This document shows, piece after piece, positions 27,201 through 38,942 of a stretch of 64,000 nucleotides of DNA. Source of the DNA: Heterotrichella gracilis (Eukaryota; Sar; Xanthophyceae; Tribonematales; Xanthonemataceae); assembly GCA_032358255.1 (NCBI GenBank), contig JAULBX010027716.1:62001-126000 (forward strand), read 5' to 3'. Position 1 is the first letter of the stretch. Every line of letters starts with the position of its first letter. The position numbers and the translations under genes were made by a program. Below the pieces are notes generated by a model, which made no database searches, was not told the DNA's origin, and was given only the letters and a program-made list of their open reading frames with translations.

Positions 27201-29408
27201 GATATGATGTGTGCTATCTGCAGTGCATGTAAGATTGTGATATTTATCCTGGATGGATTTTGGAGGGTGCAACACTCACCAGGAAAAAACTTCTGAGCTT
27301 GCACCAGCAAGCTATTACAGATCTGGCGGAGCAGCGGCACCAGCCTTCCAGCAGTATTGTAAAACTCCGAATGCTTCCAGACGAGGAGAATGGTATGCAA
27401 GATTGGCTGGTACAAGTCCGGCAGGGCCTGAAAGTCATCTGATTGGTCAAGCTTTTCCAGGTATTTGCGCAGGGGCTTCAGGTAGCGCACATTGCTCAAT
27501 GCCTCCTTCATAGCTGATGCAACATCAAGGACCAGCCTGAACACGGTACACACGAGTTAGATTGTGGTGCAAGGCAACATCCGCAATTTCTATGCAGGCT
27601 GCGCTGTGTGGTTCAGAGCACACCTATTGAACGCTGCCACATAGGTGCTTTTTGCTGCCTCCAGCACGTTCACCACTTTCATGACCTTGTCCGCTGACAG
27701 CTGGCTTTCAATAAACTCCAGGTCAGCGGTCCGATGCGCCCAAAAGTCTAGTTCAGCCAGAGGCCCGGGGAAGGTTTTCAGGCTCTGCGCACCAATGAGC
27801 AAAAAACTGTCAGCACAAACTACAGAATTGTGCTAGGCAGTGGCCATCCTCGTAGCTGTTGGTTTTCACAACGTTGAACGGATGCTGCAAGCATGCAGGG
27901 CATCGAGCGCGCCCCCATTGATTATTCCTGTTTGCTTCATTGTCCCCAAAACACACCGAATTGCTCACCCATATGGCTTAAATTTGCATGTGAATATATG
28001 CATGTTCAACAGCCATTGGGGGCCAAGGGCAGGGTTACTGTATTGGCCATGGATTCCACACCATCTGGCTCACGGATCACCATCACATCAAGCTTACCCT
28101 GTAGGGTGATTCTGGCTCAGCCTTGAGGGTGTCTTTGATCTGCCTTGTCCACGTCACCACAGCTGATTCCAGCAGGTGGATGCTGTCCTTATCGTTGGCG
28201 GTTTCAGCATTGTGCACAACGGCAAATGGCGGCAGGGGCAGCAGTGTCTGTCCTCGAGCTTGGCCCAGAGTGACATATACTAGCAACGCACAGGAGAAGT
28301 CAGTGCATGCCATTATACAGGAGATAACACGCCTGGTGTGTAACGGTTACGAATAAATTTGGCATTGCATGGTGCACACAAAGCAGCAGTAGCCTGGTAA
28401 TGTATATTAAAATTGCTGTCATGCGCGCACCATTGGAGACGAGCTTCTGCAGTCCCTGTGTGACCTCTTTTGAGACTATTTCAGGGCACAACTGCTGGCT
28501 TGCTGGGGCAACAAGCGGCAACAGCACATCTTGCGAAACAGTCAAAAGGTTCTGAAGTATATCCTCGTTGATTTCCCCGAATAACACCTGTTACACAGAC
28601 AGCGGGGTGTGGGCTATGCAACAAAGACAGGCCACACCAGGCAGTCAAGTATATTAATTCAGAAACAACAGGACAGCTAAACAGCAAGTTGGCCATACAC
28701 TGGTTTGTATGTTGTCCACTGCAATTGGCGTCCTTGCCAGCTTCACAAAGTAGACAGCTTTCCTCTTCAATGACTGCAGCGGTCTTGACGCCTGGGAGAC
28801 AGCAGAAAATCATTAGCCAGTGCTATTTGACTAGTCCCCGTAGGCAAGACCTACTTGCCACACGCCAGTAGCCCCACCATAACCCAAAGTATAGGTCAAG
28901 ATTGAGTCCAGAGGCGCCTCGCTCACGCCAGCTGGCCCCATCATATTCAAGCCCACTATTTTATAAGCATAAGGCTCACGGTTGCAGTGGCTTACCGCTG
29001 TCAAGTCCTTGCCATCACTGTACACCAGCAGGCATCCACTCGCAGGGTTGCCCAGGAAACCATCAACATGGACCCTGCACCATTGAACGCGTACGGTGTT
29101 CAAGTGCTGTACTGTTGGACTGCATAGCCTGATAAAGAAGACAGCATCTGCCCATCTTGCGTTTTCAAGCACACTAAGCGAAAATGCCCACGTCCACCAG
29201 ATGCCATACAGATGCCATGCAGATTGCATGGCAGGCGTTCACGAACAAAGCGATACTTGTGCAAGGAAAAGACCACAAGATAGCCTTACCGGTTCTCAGA
29301 TTGGAGGAGCCTCTGGAACGCTTCCTCTTTCACGCGCAGCGAGGAGCAAACACGCGCTGCCAGCCATGCATAGCACTTCTCCACAGAGTCTGGCTGCACT
29401 TCGCCCAT
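3105..29408 (-). CDS. ODA4: Axonemal outer-arm dynein heavy chain, beta type
   Basis: Heavy chain motor of the ciliary outer dynein arm; it hydrolyses ATP to slide doublet microtubules. The coding region spans 26 kb with dozens of short exons. Exon 1 (29290-29408) starts [11 protein letters not shown] and joins 28996-29074 in frame; the last two exons are 3541-3855 and 3105-3278. The order is complete: tail, linker, AAA1-AAA4, stalk with microtubule-binding domain, AAA5, AAA6 and C-terminal domain. P-loops are GPAGTGKT (AAA1), GPAGCGKS (AAA2), GNTGTGKT (AAA3) and GVGGSGKQ (AAA4). Sequence along the whole length follows human DNAH9/DNAH17 and Chlamydomonas beta chain more closely than DNAH5-type gamma chains, notably around NPGYPGR and the EGARWD segment near the C-terminus. 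No disabling change was seen, but I did not join every exon. The dynein call is firm; the beta assignment is from recalled family sequences. Confidence 0.95.
9390..11270 (-). other. Dynein stalk and microtubule-binding domain
   Basis: Sub-region encoding the antiparallel coiled-coil stalk and its microtubule-binding tip. The ascending helix, rich in Glu, Lys and Gln, is encoded at about 11040-10340. The tip domain at about 10240-10000 contains [14 protein letters not shown] and [18 protein letters not shown], which match the conserved tip of axonemal heavy chains. The descending helix follows at about 9830-9390. The helices are split over several short exons. Confidence 0.85.
11330..18870 (-). 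other. Dynein AAA1-AAA4 coding part
   Basis: Sub-region encoding the first four AAA+ modules. AAA1 runs from about 18870 to 17270 with Walker B CFDEFNRI near 18090-18115. AAA2 lies at about 17130-15780, with [20 protein letters not shown] near 16390-16450. AAA3 lies at about 15120-13530, with YFIDDMNMP near 14480-14510. AAA4 lies at about 13340-11330, with its P-loop near 12850-12875. The Walker A sequences of AAA1, AAA2 and AAA3 are each interrupted by a phase-1 intron inside a glycine codon (introns 18466-18686, 16645-16749 and 14789-14944), while AAA4 is uninterrupted. A short TTTAGGG tract sits in the intron near 17257. Confidence 0.88.
17257..17279 (+). repeat. Interstitial TTTAGGG telomere-like tract
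   Basis: Three tandem TTTAGGG units plus two bases lie in a dynein intron. The unit is the Arabidopsis-type telomere sequence. It is too short to be a telomere and has dynein coding sequence on both sides. Confidence 0.85.
19310..29408 (-). other. Dynein tail and linker-coding part
   Basis: Sub-region of the dynein gene that encodes the N-terminal tail (dimerisation and intermediate-chain binding) and the linker. Recognisable stretches include [20 protein letters not shown] and the [13 protein letters not shown] segment (about 25300-25600), the [14 protein letters not shown] segment of the linker (about 21500-21560), [14 protein letters not shown] (about 20390-20440) and [17 protein letters not shown] (about 19570-19640). 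There are no kelch repeats at the N-terminus, which fits a beta chain rather than an alpha chain. An eight-base AT-rich microsatellite lies in one intron. Confidence 0.85.
20603..20649. repeat. TTATTTAA microsatellite in a dynein intron
   Basis: Four or more copies of an 8-bp TTATTTAA unit pass into TTTATTTATT. The tract is intronic and lies between two linker exons. It is nearly pure A/T, unlike the surrounding mixed sequence. Confidence 0.85.
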
Positions 29409-29936
29409 GATGTGCAGTTGATGTGCCACACAGCCCTCAGGCACAGTTCATTTATCTGTTGTAAGATACCTCGTGTGTTGGGCGATATGTTTGCAGCGTC
29501 ACTTGGTCCACATTCTGGTTGGGTCGACGCTGTAAGGGTGGACATTTGCAGTGCACAACCAGCACGGTGCAGGGAGCCAACTGCGGTGGCTTAACGTGCT
29601 AAGACTGGAGTATCACCTGGCGTAATAGCTATTACGTTGGTGCTGACGGAATGCAAGCGCAAGGGGGGTTCTCGGAGTCGGAGAAAATGCGAGTCGACCC
29701 TCAGGAGTGCTCAAGTGCCCAGCTTGGTTTCAAAACACCTTTAATTTGGTTCAGTCTGCACATATGACACATTCGGTGCAGAAAGAAGTTGAAAAGCCAA
29801 ACTTAGCTGGCCACAGTCAACAGCACTTGTTACAAAACAGGAGGGTGCCTGCTGACTGTTCAGATTGTGTCTGTGGCACGACCAGACCAACACAGCCCTT
29901 TTGTCTCGGGCGCACTGCACCCTTTCGGTAGCTGCG
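29409..29936. promoter_or_regulatory. Shared upstream region, dynein and ARMC6
   Basis: 528 bp lie between the divergent start codons of the dynein gene (29408, minus) and the ARMC6-like gene (29937, plus). Both 5' UTRs and promoters must lie here, unless further 5' exons exist. I see no convincing TATA box and no other gene. The head-to-head layout would allow a bidirectional promoter; that is inference only. Confidence 0.5.
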
Positions 29937-32834
29937 ATGTCTCGAAAGGTTTCACAGGTATGTCGCTTGCATGTGTGCGTGCCTCTGGTCTGAAGGTTGC
30001 GCGCCACATGTCCCACCCCGTTCGAAACCGCTGCAGGAGACGTTCGATGCTGCCGTCCTTGAAAACGTGGAAGAGTTTGGGATGGAGGTAAACCAAAGTG
30101 ACACCTCAATAAATTGCCTGCTTAAAAGCAGTGTAAGCAGGCAAAGACTGACGTTTGGTTTGTTGCAGCCTGAGGAGGCTCTACAGAGTGCAATTGACGA
30201 GTTCAAGCTACAGGTACCAACCGGGTGGTTTGTATGTAACAAGATGCACCAGTGTATCGCTGATACCACTGTCTTTCCGGCATGACACACCTTTTGTTGC
30301 ACACCTGCGTCGGTCAGCTGACTTGAAAGCAAGTATATGCACCTTTTCCGTATGCATGCATATGCGGCTCTTGTGCTTGTGCAGGGTGTGGACTTGACAG
30401 GGATCATCAAAAGTGCGGGTGGCAGCAACCTTGATAGGTGAGAACCGCAATCAATTCCAAGTATTTATACACCCCAATGCCACTATCCTTGGAATGCCCA
30501 CCTTGAACATTGTGGGTATGTGGCAGCCACCCAGTCACGTCTGCAGCCAACGCACTCAGCTCTGCTTTGGAAGGTGACCAGCCAGCCAGCGACCTTGCGG
30601 AGCACGTTCTTCACCTGCTGGAAGTTTTCCAAGCGCAGGAGCACTCGGCGAATGCTGTTGCAGGTATTGGAACCAATACACCTGGGCCATACCCCCGCTG
30701 CCGTTGCCAATCTTGTAGTCATGTGGCCACGGCACGGTTCCTTTTCGGTGTGGTGCATGTCACATATCCAGTCGGGAATGGGTCAGGAAGAGGGCTGCAT
30801 GGTCACATGCTATGGTCTGCTGCTTCTCGCTGCACAGCCCATCTACTGTTTAGGGTTTAGGGTTTAGGTTGCACAAGCGGGTCACCATCATTACCACATT
30901 TTGTGTGCTGGTGGGCCCAAATAGTTACGCCAGCAACCTCATACTTGCCGAAATTTGGTGCACAAAGAGTAATTCTCTCAAGCCAGATGCGGGTGCAATG
31001 ATTATAACCTTGCGTTGCTGCTGCTGCAGTGGCAACTCGGTCACACGCTGTTGCTGCGCTGCTCAAGTCGTTGAAGCACTTGCATCCTGATGAAGAGCAC
31101 CTGCATGCATCGCTCCAATTGCTGGCAGCGCTGCTCATTGACTTGGAAAACAAGGAGGAGTTTTACAACCATGGGGGCGAGAGGGAACTGAAACCACTGA
31201 TTGACAACAATGGAGGTGCGTGTGCATTTCAATAAATCATGTGCTCATGCGATAGTCATCATATGACAATTAGCCAAATAATTATGTGCATTGCAGGCAG
31301 CTCTGCCACGCTGTGCAAAGTTGCAGAGGTGGCTGCCATAGCAGCGCAAAAGCACGAGGGAAATAAATGCGACCTTTTTGAGATTGGGATTCCTGCTATA
31401 CTGTTGGACAGACTGCACGAGTCAGAAGACAATACTGCCATTGTTGTAGCAGTATGCAAGTTCCTTGCAAGCGTGACCTCCGCTGACGATGACAGAGCCC
31501 CTGGGTCAAGGTGGGGATTGTAATCACACCTGCGTACAATACATCACTCTCCCATTACAGTTACATGCATGCCCCCGGAGGGATGCACCCATCTACAATG
31601 GCAACATGCCATGCATGCGTTTCCTACCTTTGACAAGCCGCTGCCGGGTGACAGCCCCATCTAAACCTCTGGTAAGCTCCAGTATTACAATATATATGCT
31701 GCTTCCAGGGCATTCCTCTTTGCTCTGAAGCTGGCAAAGGACAAGGTGCCAAGTGTGCTTCTTGACATTCTACAAAATAAGGGTGCAAGCGACACTGATG
31801 TGGCAAAAGCCGTGTGCCTGGCTTTGAGATTCATGGCAGCTAATGATGAGATTTGCAAATCCATTCTCAAGGAAGGAGGCACCAAAATCTGTCTGGAGAT
31901 GCTGAAAACAGGTCAGTATCAGTCCTCGTTCAGGACATCAGCGTCAGTGCACCACCAACGTTTGAAAGTCAAACTTCATAACTTATCTTGATCCTAAATT
32001 AATCATTTTGTATTTTGCAGGATTGAATGACCCCGAACTTGCCATGTTATTGACCCAAACGCTGAAGCAGCTTCTGAACAATGACGACAGCAAGGCCTTT
32101 TTTGTGGAGCACCATGGCTTGGACACATTGACCAACATTCTGCGGGTCCATGGGGCAAACTACGTGTTGGTGGAGTCTAGCTTGGGGATGCTCACTAATG
32201 CCACACTGCGGAATCCTGAGGCAGCCGACAGGGCGGTGGAGGTACGCAGCCCTCACAATTAGCATTGCACAAGGAGTATATTAAACAGAAACCCACTGAC
32301 TATTTCATATTTTAAGGGATTTCTTCTTACGCCCTTACTCTGTGTGTTGTGCCTGGTGGCCACCTGTGGGGGTTTCCTTTCTTCTTAATTAGATACCTCT
32401 GCTGTACATGCCGCACTGTCACGATCATCTCCTGATGAAGTCCTTTGCCGGAGCATCACAAATCTCCCTTACATTGGTCCTCTAGGCGCACGAAAAGGGC
32501 CTTGGCGACACATGCTCATGGCTATGCACACAATTGCAAGGAGTTCACAGCATTGTTTCACCTCCTGCAGGCAGGATGTGTGGACGCCTTGCTGGAGATT
32601 ATGGAGACCATCAACAGCTCAAGCCCCAAAACACAGACAGCTGCAGGCGCACAGAAGCAGGCATGCATGGCGATGCGGAACATGGTTGTGAGAAGCCAGA
32701 ATGTCAGGGATTATGTGTTGAAGAAAGGCGGGGAACAGGTCCTGCGGAGGGCAAAAGTCAATTTCCCAACAAACTGCAGGGATCATGGCAGTGCAGCGTT
32801 GCGGGATTTGGGGTTTGATGACTATGCCAGCTGA
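29937..32834 (+). CDS. ARMC6: ARMC6-like armadillo-repeat protein
   Basis: Armadillo-repeat protein matching animal ARMC6, whose molecular role is poorly known. Ten exons join in frame to 453 residues: 29937-29957, 30037-30087, 30169-30213, 30385-30437, 30560-30663, 31030-31215, 31297-31510, 31709-31911, 32021-32241 and 32571-32834. The N-terminus (MSRKVSQETFDAAVLENVEE) closely follows the ETFDAAVRENIEEF of human ARMC6. The C-terminus shares the KQACMAMRNMV and ALRDLGF motifs. In between are leucine- and alanine-rich helical repeats. The start of exon 5 was chosen at 30560 because only that acceptor keeps the frame; this join is the least certain. Length is close to the animal protein. The gene is divergent from the dynein gene. 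Confidence 0.9.
30849..30870 (+). repeat. Interstitial TTTAGGG tract
   Basis: About three TTTAGGG units lie in intron 5 of the ARMC6-like gene. The tract is in the same motif class as the one in the dynein intron at 17257. Confidence 0.8.
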
Positions 32835-33419
32835 AAGCTGTATGAAATATTGGGCCTGTGATTTGCTAGCCTGAGGTCAAAACACTTGGCAATGATTGCT
32901 GATACCATCCCAACCCTGTCACTGTGGCAGGGGCTCTGCATCCGGGAGTTTTATCTCCGTATGGTACCTATTTTCGCAAAAAATGCTCTTACATTGCCAG
33001 AGTCTGCAACTGCGTCAGCTGCTATGTAATTAAATTGCTGGCGCAACCGTTGGCTGCTGCTGCTGCGCATCAAGGGCCTGTGCGCCCATTTTGCACCAAA
33101 TCCAACAAAAATTCCTGCTTTGTAACCAGATTCTCAAGTGACAAAATAGGTTCTCAAGAGGTCAAATGAGTGTGCCTGACAGTGTGTGCCGGGCAGAGAT
33201 CAACTACCTAGTTGCTAACTAGATGGGCCATGGTCTTCCAAAAATGTCCAAAAAAGCATCCCAGGGCCTTATGGGAATGGCAGTGAAACTGCAGTCACTG
33301 TGGTCCCCATAGGTGCGGCATGGCCACAAGCAACGCAAATATTGCAGCATTACATGGTCCGGGGACCGCCGCCCATCACTAGGAAAATTGCACTTTCGTG
33401 ATCATGATTATACCCAGCA
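32835..33419. other. Intergenic, convergent 3' ends
   Basis: This 585-bp gap separates the stop codons of the convergent ARMC6-like and serpin genes. It presumably contains both 3' UTRs. TGTAA, the usual polyadenylation signal of many green algae, occurs on the plus strand near 33023 and 33119 and may serve the ARMC6-like gene. No gene is seen. Confidence 0.45.
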
Positions 33420-36233
33420 TCAGACAGCCGCAGTTGGATAGCCTGGAGGTGGCCCTGGACCAGGCAAAACTGCCGCTGGAGTGCCCTCATGTGACCAGGC
33501 ATCTGGGCGGGTGATTGTGCCAAGGAAGAGGTTTGTGTGGATGTCAATGTGCTGGATTGCGAGCAGGAATGGGCGGTCAAACCGCACAACGCGAGGTTGC
33601 CGGGGCACCATGAGCATGCCACGCGGCATGGCAATTGCGGTGGCTGCTGCGGCCTCGGTGCCTTCCTCATTGACTTCAACATACACCTGCAGCATCCAAA
33701 CAGACATCGGGCATGTTGCCAGCAACGCAATTGCTAGTCTGCAGAAACGTTCACAGCATTCCCATAAGCACTGGCATTGCCGCATGCTCCAGAGATGCTC
33801 CTGTAGGCATCTAAGAGTCCACCGTATACACCCAATGTGTCTAACACATTAGATCGGTGACAATTAGCTTCTGTGGCATATCTGAGCGTTGTGACATTGA
33901 GCTGGCTGGCCAGCATTGCTGATTGCACCGCACCTTGTGCACCACATGGCTGACTTGCAGCGGGTCGTGGGGCGTACCAGCGTAGTCCACCATTGGGTCG
34001 AAATCAAAGGAGGGCTTGAAGGGTTGGTTGATGCCGATCGTTTGCAGGGTGCTGCATAAAACAATTCACGTACACGAGCAGGCACATGGTGGTTTTCGGG
34101 AGGGATGCATCATACAGGTACACTTGACATTTCCCACGTTTTCTTGGTTGCATAGGCTCTTGACACATATACCGCTCCTATCGACCAGGAACTGATGCAT
34201 GCGTGCCGTGGTGCACAACCAGTGATTAGCAGATGTGCAATGAAATCAGGCGCACAGTCTACATGACAGGGCATTACCTTGAGAGCTCACAGCCAAACTC
34301 TACTCGAAACCTGGGGAGGTGTAGCTCCACACCCGCGGCCTCGCGCTTCCATGGTAGCGCAGAGCTGGCATTCAGATGCGATGCAAAGTCTTGGGGTGCC
34401 TGAGATGCATCAGCAGGCAGCAGAAAGACCGCTCTGTACTTCTGCCCCTGCAGAAACACACCAGGACATGCGACACACTCAGTTGCGTGTTTCGCCACAA
34501 TATAATCCTATATATGGCAGCTGTGAATAGAACACGACATCACCATGGTCAGGCACAGAAGCACACAAAGCATTACTGGCAGTTCTGCATACAGGAAACA
34601 GTAGAGAACAGACTTTCAGCATATGGTAACTAGCTGCCTGGTTCTAAGTTGCGTTGTGTATTTCTTGGTCCATACCTTGTAGGGCACAGCAACTGCGGTG
34701 TACTTGCCCTCTGCTTCGTGGACCATGATGTTCTTGTCCGTCTGTGTCATCATGGCACACGAGGCTTGTGTGCCACCCATCAGGTTGAAGGTGTCCCGTG
34801 CAGTGATCTGCTTCTCAAATGGCTTCTCCCACAAACCCTGCAGGCGTTTCACATTTGAGCCAGGGGCAATGCCACAAAAGTGCCAAGAAGCAGCATTTAC
34901 CAATTGCCCTGCAAACTGCAATGTCTGGCGGTGTGATGGGAATGGACGGTGCGATTGGATGCATGTCCGCACCTTGAAGTAGACCGCATTTGCAAGGATG
35001 AGAAATGACCGCTGGACGATGTCCTCTGTGACAATCTCCTTGATCTTGCCCCGGGTGGCGTCACTGGAACAACGCACACACTGACCAGTTAGGAGCGGAA
35101 TAATTAGACATGTACCCAATTTTGAGCATGAAAGAATTGCGCTGCAATGTCGGCACCATGAATCTCACCAGGCAAACGTTTCAGTTCGCAGTGCCAGGTG
35201 ATAATCCTTTTGTGCCGCTTGCAAGGCTAGTGATTAACCTGGCTATATGGCTGCAATTTCAGGTAACTTACTTTCGATGTACTTTGATTTTAGTCAACTT
35301 AAATTATAATCCAACTTAAACTTCATTTTAACATGTAAAATCAGACTATTTAATCTAATTACATCTAATTTTTATTTTCATAAATTAATAAATCTATAAA
35401 TTGTGCCGCGCACCTGCACCAGTCATTGACCCGGGTGGCGCTCAGCAGCTCGCCCAGCTGGGCACCAAACGCCCCACTGGTTGACGCTGCATATGCATCC
35501 GAGAACTTGGCAGGGGGGCGTATCCATCCCGAGTTGGCAATGTGCACCTGCAGGTCCCCCCCAGCACCTTCCAGGAGCTGTGAGGACAGGCACTTGTAGA
35601 CTTCAGACACGGCGGTCCATGTGGGGCAGGTGCTCGAGTCTGCCTCCTTGGCCATGCCGCCCAAGGCACGGGCAATTTCGCTGTAGCCATGAAATTGTGT
35701 GTGCGTGAGATCGCAGATGATGACACCATTTTAATGCATGCGCTTGCAGAGCGGTGCTGGTTTCAAACAGTGTGTTGCTGCTGCAACCGGGATGTCCCGA
35801 TAAGCGTGCTGCTCCGGCCATCGTCTTGCCAATGTCGGTGCTACTCCTCCTTGTTCAAGATACCTTGGAAAGCAAGATATGCAGACGCCATGTGCAGCCA
35901 AACGTAGCCTTCACTGGTCACCATAGTGCCGCTTGCCCCACTTAGAGCTCACAGCTTGCAGTGCAATTTGATCAAGTGCTGGCCTCCTATAAGTGCCCAA
36001 GGTAATAAGACGATAAAGTAGTCAATTAATCCCTTATCACCATTGCCTTACCTTGAGGAAGGTGACCCCTGTGTGGCGCCCTCAGCCAAGAGGGCCAGCG
36101 CCAGTGCTACTGACACAGGTGACAAGCACACGCCCTCTGCGGCGTGGCCACCTGGTTGTTGGCCCACACACTGCCCGGCAATAGCCCCCAGCAGTGCACT
36201 CCCGAACGCATTGCCGGCCTCAGTTGTAGCCAT
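33420..36233 (-). CDS. Serpin protease inhibitor, plant type
   Basis: Serine/cysteine protease inhibitor of the serpin superfamily. Eight exons join in frame to 433 residues: 36052-36233, 35942-35986, 35414-35680, 34973-35063, 34676-34837, 34278-34447, 33934-34051 and 33420-33686. Hallmarks are CLSPVSVALALALLAEGA (helix B region), NDWCSDATRGKIKEIV and LILANAVYFK (strand 3A), GLWEKPF, and the hinge EEGTEAAAATA at about residues 352-362, followed by AMPRGMLM. The small-residue hinge is the mark of an inhibitory serpin. The RG pair aligns with the P1-P1' Arg-Gly of Arabidopsis AtSerpin1, but this loop is one residue shorter. The protein ends with a Pro/Gly-rich extension of about 25 residues beyond the usual serpin end. 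No signal peptide is evident, so it is probably cytosolic, like plant serpins. Target protease unknown. Confidence 0.94.
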
Positions 36234-37333
36234 GTTGGTGCTGGCACCCAGCGGGGGTTATGGTGCAAAGAGAGGGGTTGCTACAGCAATGGGTTCACCT
36301 CCGGGGCTGCAGGGCTGCAGGTCAGGAATGGCACCTTAGCGTCAAGTACAACGTCCACACCTTAAGTTCAGTAGGATGTTTGGCAAACTGCACTTCTGAG
36401 GTTTTTGTGTTCACAGGAGACTACGTGGGAAGTGTCGGAGTTGCATGCATGCATATGCAACTCGCCCAGTCAGCTGTACGGCAGTAAAGGACGGTTGACG
36501 AATAGGTTGAAACAGTGTATGGTGCTACGAGGTCACCTCAATAAACGCTTCCCTTGAACTGCATTTTCCGAGGGCTTACAAGTCTTCTGCAGCAGCTGGG
36601 CTAGGCAAGGGAGTGCACATATGCATGCATGTGCATGTGTCGCGTCCCGATCTGGTCTACAATTGCCGAACAACGACGGCTCAATCAGTCTGCACGATGT
36701 TGTAGTTGGCGACCGAGCTGCTACTTGCTGTTATCAGCAGGCTTCGCGGAACTCAGCGAGAGGCATGGTCCACAGTGGGCACGTGCGCAAAAGGTGGGCA
36801 GGGTGGGCGTGGCGGCCATGGTAGACGCCCAGTTGTTGTTTTGGTTCTTATGTTTGGGTCGCAACGGCAGCTTGTGCCGCGTCTTCCAGTGAACAGTGGT
36901 GTCTTCACAAAGTCTAGTCTCGTTCCGAAGGGCTTGCCAACGCCACAGAGTTCAAGTTTGCCTTCCAGTTGAGTTACTAGAGCCGGCTCACGCTATATCT
37001 CATATATCGGGGTTGAGCGCAACAGATTCTGCACTAGGTTACCTGCACAGGACAGTTAAAAGTTCCTTAGTGTTGCAGTTTTATCCCTTTGTGCTGTCAC
37101 TGCGTGGGTTTGTGACTGCGGCGTCCCAGGGGCGGCTGCATCTCACCCCTCGTCTACGGACACTTTGTGGACGTATTTCCCCACGCCACGGGGTTGAAGC
37201 CAGTGGTGCAGACTGAACTTGGGCTCAGGATAGGCAGCTGTGCTTACTTCTTGAGGGTAGTCAACGCCCTCACTCCACGCTCTCACTCCAAGCAGTCTTG
37301 AGTAGCAAGTAAGGCTGTGAGCCTCTGTGCACA
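36234..37333. other. Divergent intergenic region
   Basis: 1.1 kb lies between the divergent serpin (start 36233, minus) and RSL1D1-like (start 37334, plus) genes and presumably carries both promoters. Open frames of 70-106 codons occur on the plus strand, for example at 36896-37216. None resembles a known family or shows codon use distinct from its surroundings. GCATGC-type palindromes occur near 36450 and 36620. Confidence 0.45.
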
Positions 37334-38942
37334 ATGTCAACAAAGGCGCCTGGGTTGGACCAGCAGCAGATAACCAAAGCAGTGGAGGCCCTACAAAAGT
37401 ACATTGGCAAGCAGAAAGACGCTGCAGCTGAGCTGTTTGAAGACGACGAGATCTTGTACCTGGTAGGTGCAGGTGCTTCTATCTTCAATTACCACACCTT
37501 GCTCCCGAGGGTGCTCCCCCCCACCCCTCCTCCCCTCTGCATACCAGTATGTATGCATAGCAGCATGCATAGCAGGTAATCTGAGATGCAGGCAGCTTAC
37601 AGCAGCCACTAGGTCGTGGTGTTTCAGCAATGCATGCATACGCGCACGCTCACTGTTGGGTTTGTGTTCTTTCCTCCAGATTATTGCGCTGAAGAAGACG
37701 CCGCAACAGAACAAGAAGCTCAAGCCCATAAGAATGTAAGTGTGTGGGGTCAAGTCCCACTCGCGGGACATGATTTCTGGTTGGGCTCTTTTGCCTGGTC
37801 ATGTAGCTACGTTTTTGGTGACAATTTCCAACTTGGGGGCGATAAGTAATACTCCTATCTATATCCTTGCAGACGCATACCACACCCACTCCATGACCTG
37901 GAGACAGCAGAGATCTGCCTGATCGTGAAGGACCACGACGGCAAGGGCCACAAGGAGGCAAAGGAGCGGGTCAAGGACACACACGTGGAGGGCGTGACCA
38001 AGGTGGTGGGTGTGTCGAAACTCAAGACCAAGTACGAGTCGCACGAGGCCAAGCGGCAGCTGTGTGGCCTGTACGACGTGTTTGTGGCGGATGACAGGGT
38101 CATACCCGTGCTGCCCAAGCTGCTCGGTACGCACGCCCTCTCCCCAAACCCTTTGCTAACCCTTTAGAAGGGTGTACAAAGGGTGGACCCCTAAACCGTT
38201 TGCTCGCCCTTTCAATTGAGGGTAGACCAGGTCTGCACACCGCTGTGCGTCGGTTGCACCAAGCTTAGTGACTGCAGAAAGCAATGGGTTCTGATCAAGT
38301 TGCACTGGAGCATTGGCCATCCACATGTGGTAAATCCCGGGGTACATCCCCCAATGTGCACTGCAGGCAAGACATTCTTCAAGAAGAAGAAGCAGCCCAT
38401 CCCCGTGAGCTTGACCAAGGGCAACTGGAGCGCAGAGATCCGCAAGGCCTGCCAAGCAACATACCTGCACATGACGGGCGGATCCTGCTTGAACATCCGG
38501 TAAGGAATTGTGAACCAGCGTGAGAGCAGGTGCATTATTAGGAACAAGGCCTTGAACGAGCACTATCATGCTGCTGGTGGTGGGACATGCCGATGTGCAC
38601 CATTACTATGTGTAAGCGTATGTACAGTACTGGTACCCTGCATCGTGTCACGGTCTACAGGCTTTGCCGTTTAGCTCCGCAAAAGTGTGTCAGGGCGCAG
38701 GACAATTGTGCGCATGTCATCCCACTGTAAACTCACCAGATCACATGTTGGTCTGTCGCAGTGTGGCCCGCAGCTCCTTCAGCGGCGAGCAGTGCGTGGA
38801 GAACGTGGTGGCGGCGCTGGAGGGTGCGCTGGAGCACATACCCAAGAAGTGGGCCAACGTGCAGGCGCTGTACCTCAAGTCGGCTGAGTCAGCCTCGCTG
38901 CCGCTGTACCAAACGCTGCCACCACAGCCCGTCAAGCTCTAG
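37334..38942 (+). CDS. RSL1D1: Ribosomal L1 domain protein, RSL1D1/UTP30-like
   Basis: Protein with the ribosomal protein L1 fold, of the nucleolar RSL1D1/UTP30 group that takes part in ribosome assembly rather than being the L1 subunit itself. Five exons join in frame to 250 residues: 37334-37462, 37680-37735, 37873-38126, 38367-38499 and 38762-38942. Features seen are an N-terminal helix (QITKAVEALQKYIGKQK), IRIPHPL followed by a lysine-rich stretch, CGLYDVFVADDRVIPVLPKLLG (the L1 fold core, given here as the segment near 38060-38126), the basic KTFFKKKKQPIPV loop, and a C-terminal segment with NVVAALEGALEHIPKKWANV. Family members often have a long basic tail; this one ends soon after the domain. 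The L1 fold is clear, but the choice among RSL1D1, UTP30 and CIC1 names is less certain. Confidence 0.85.
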
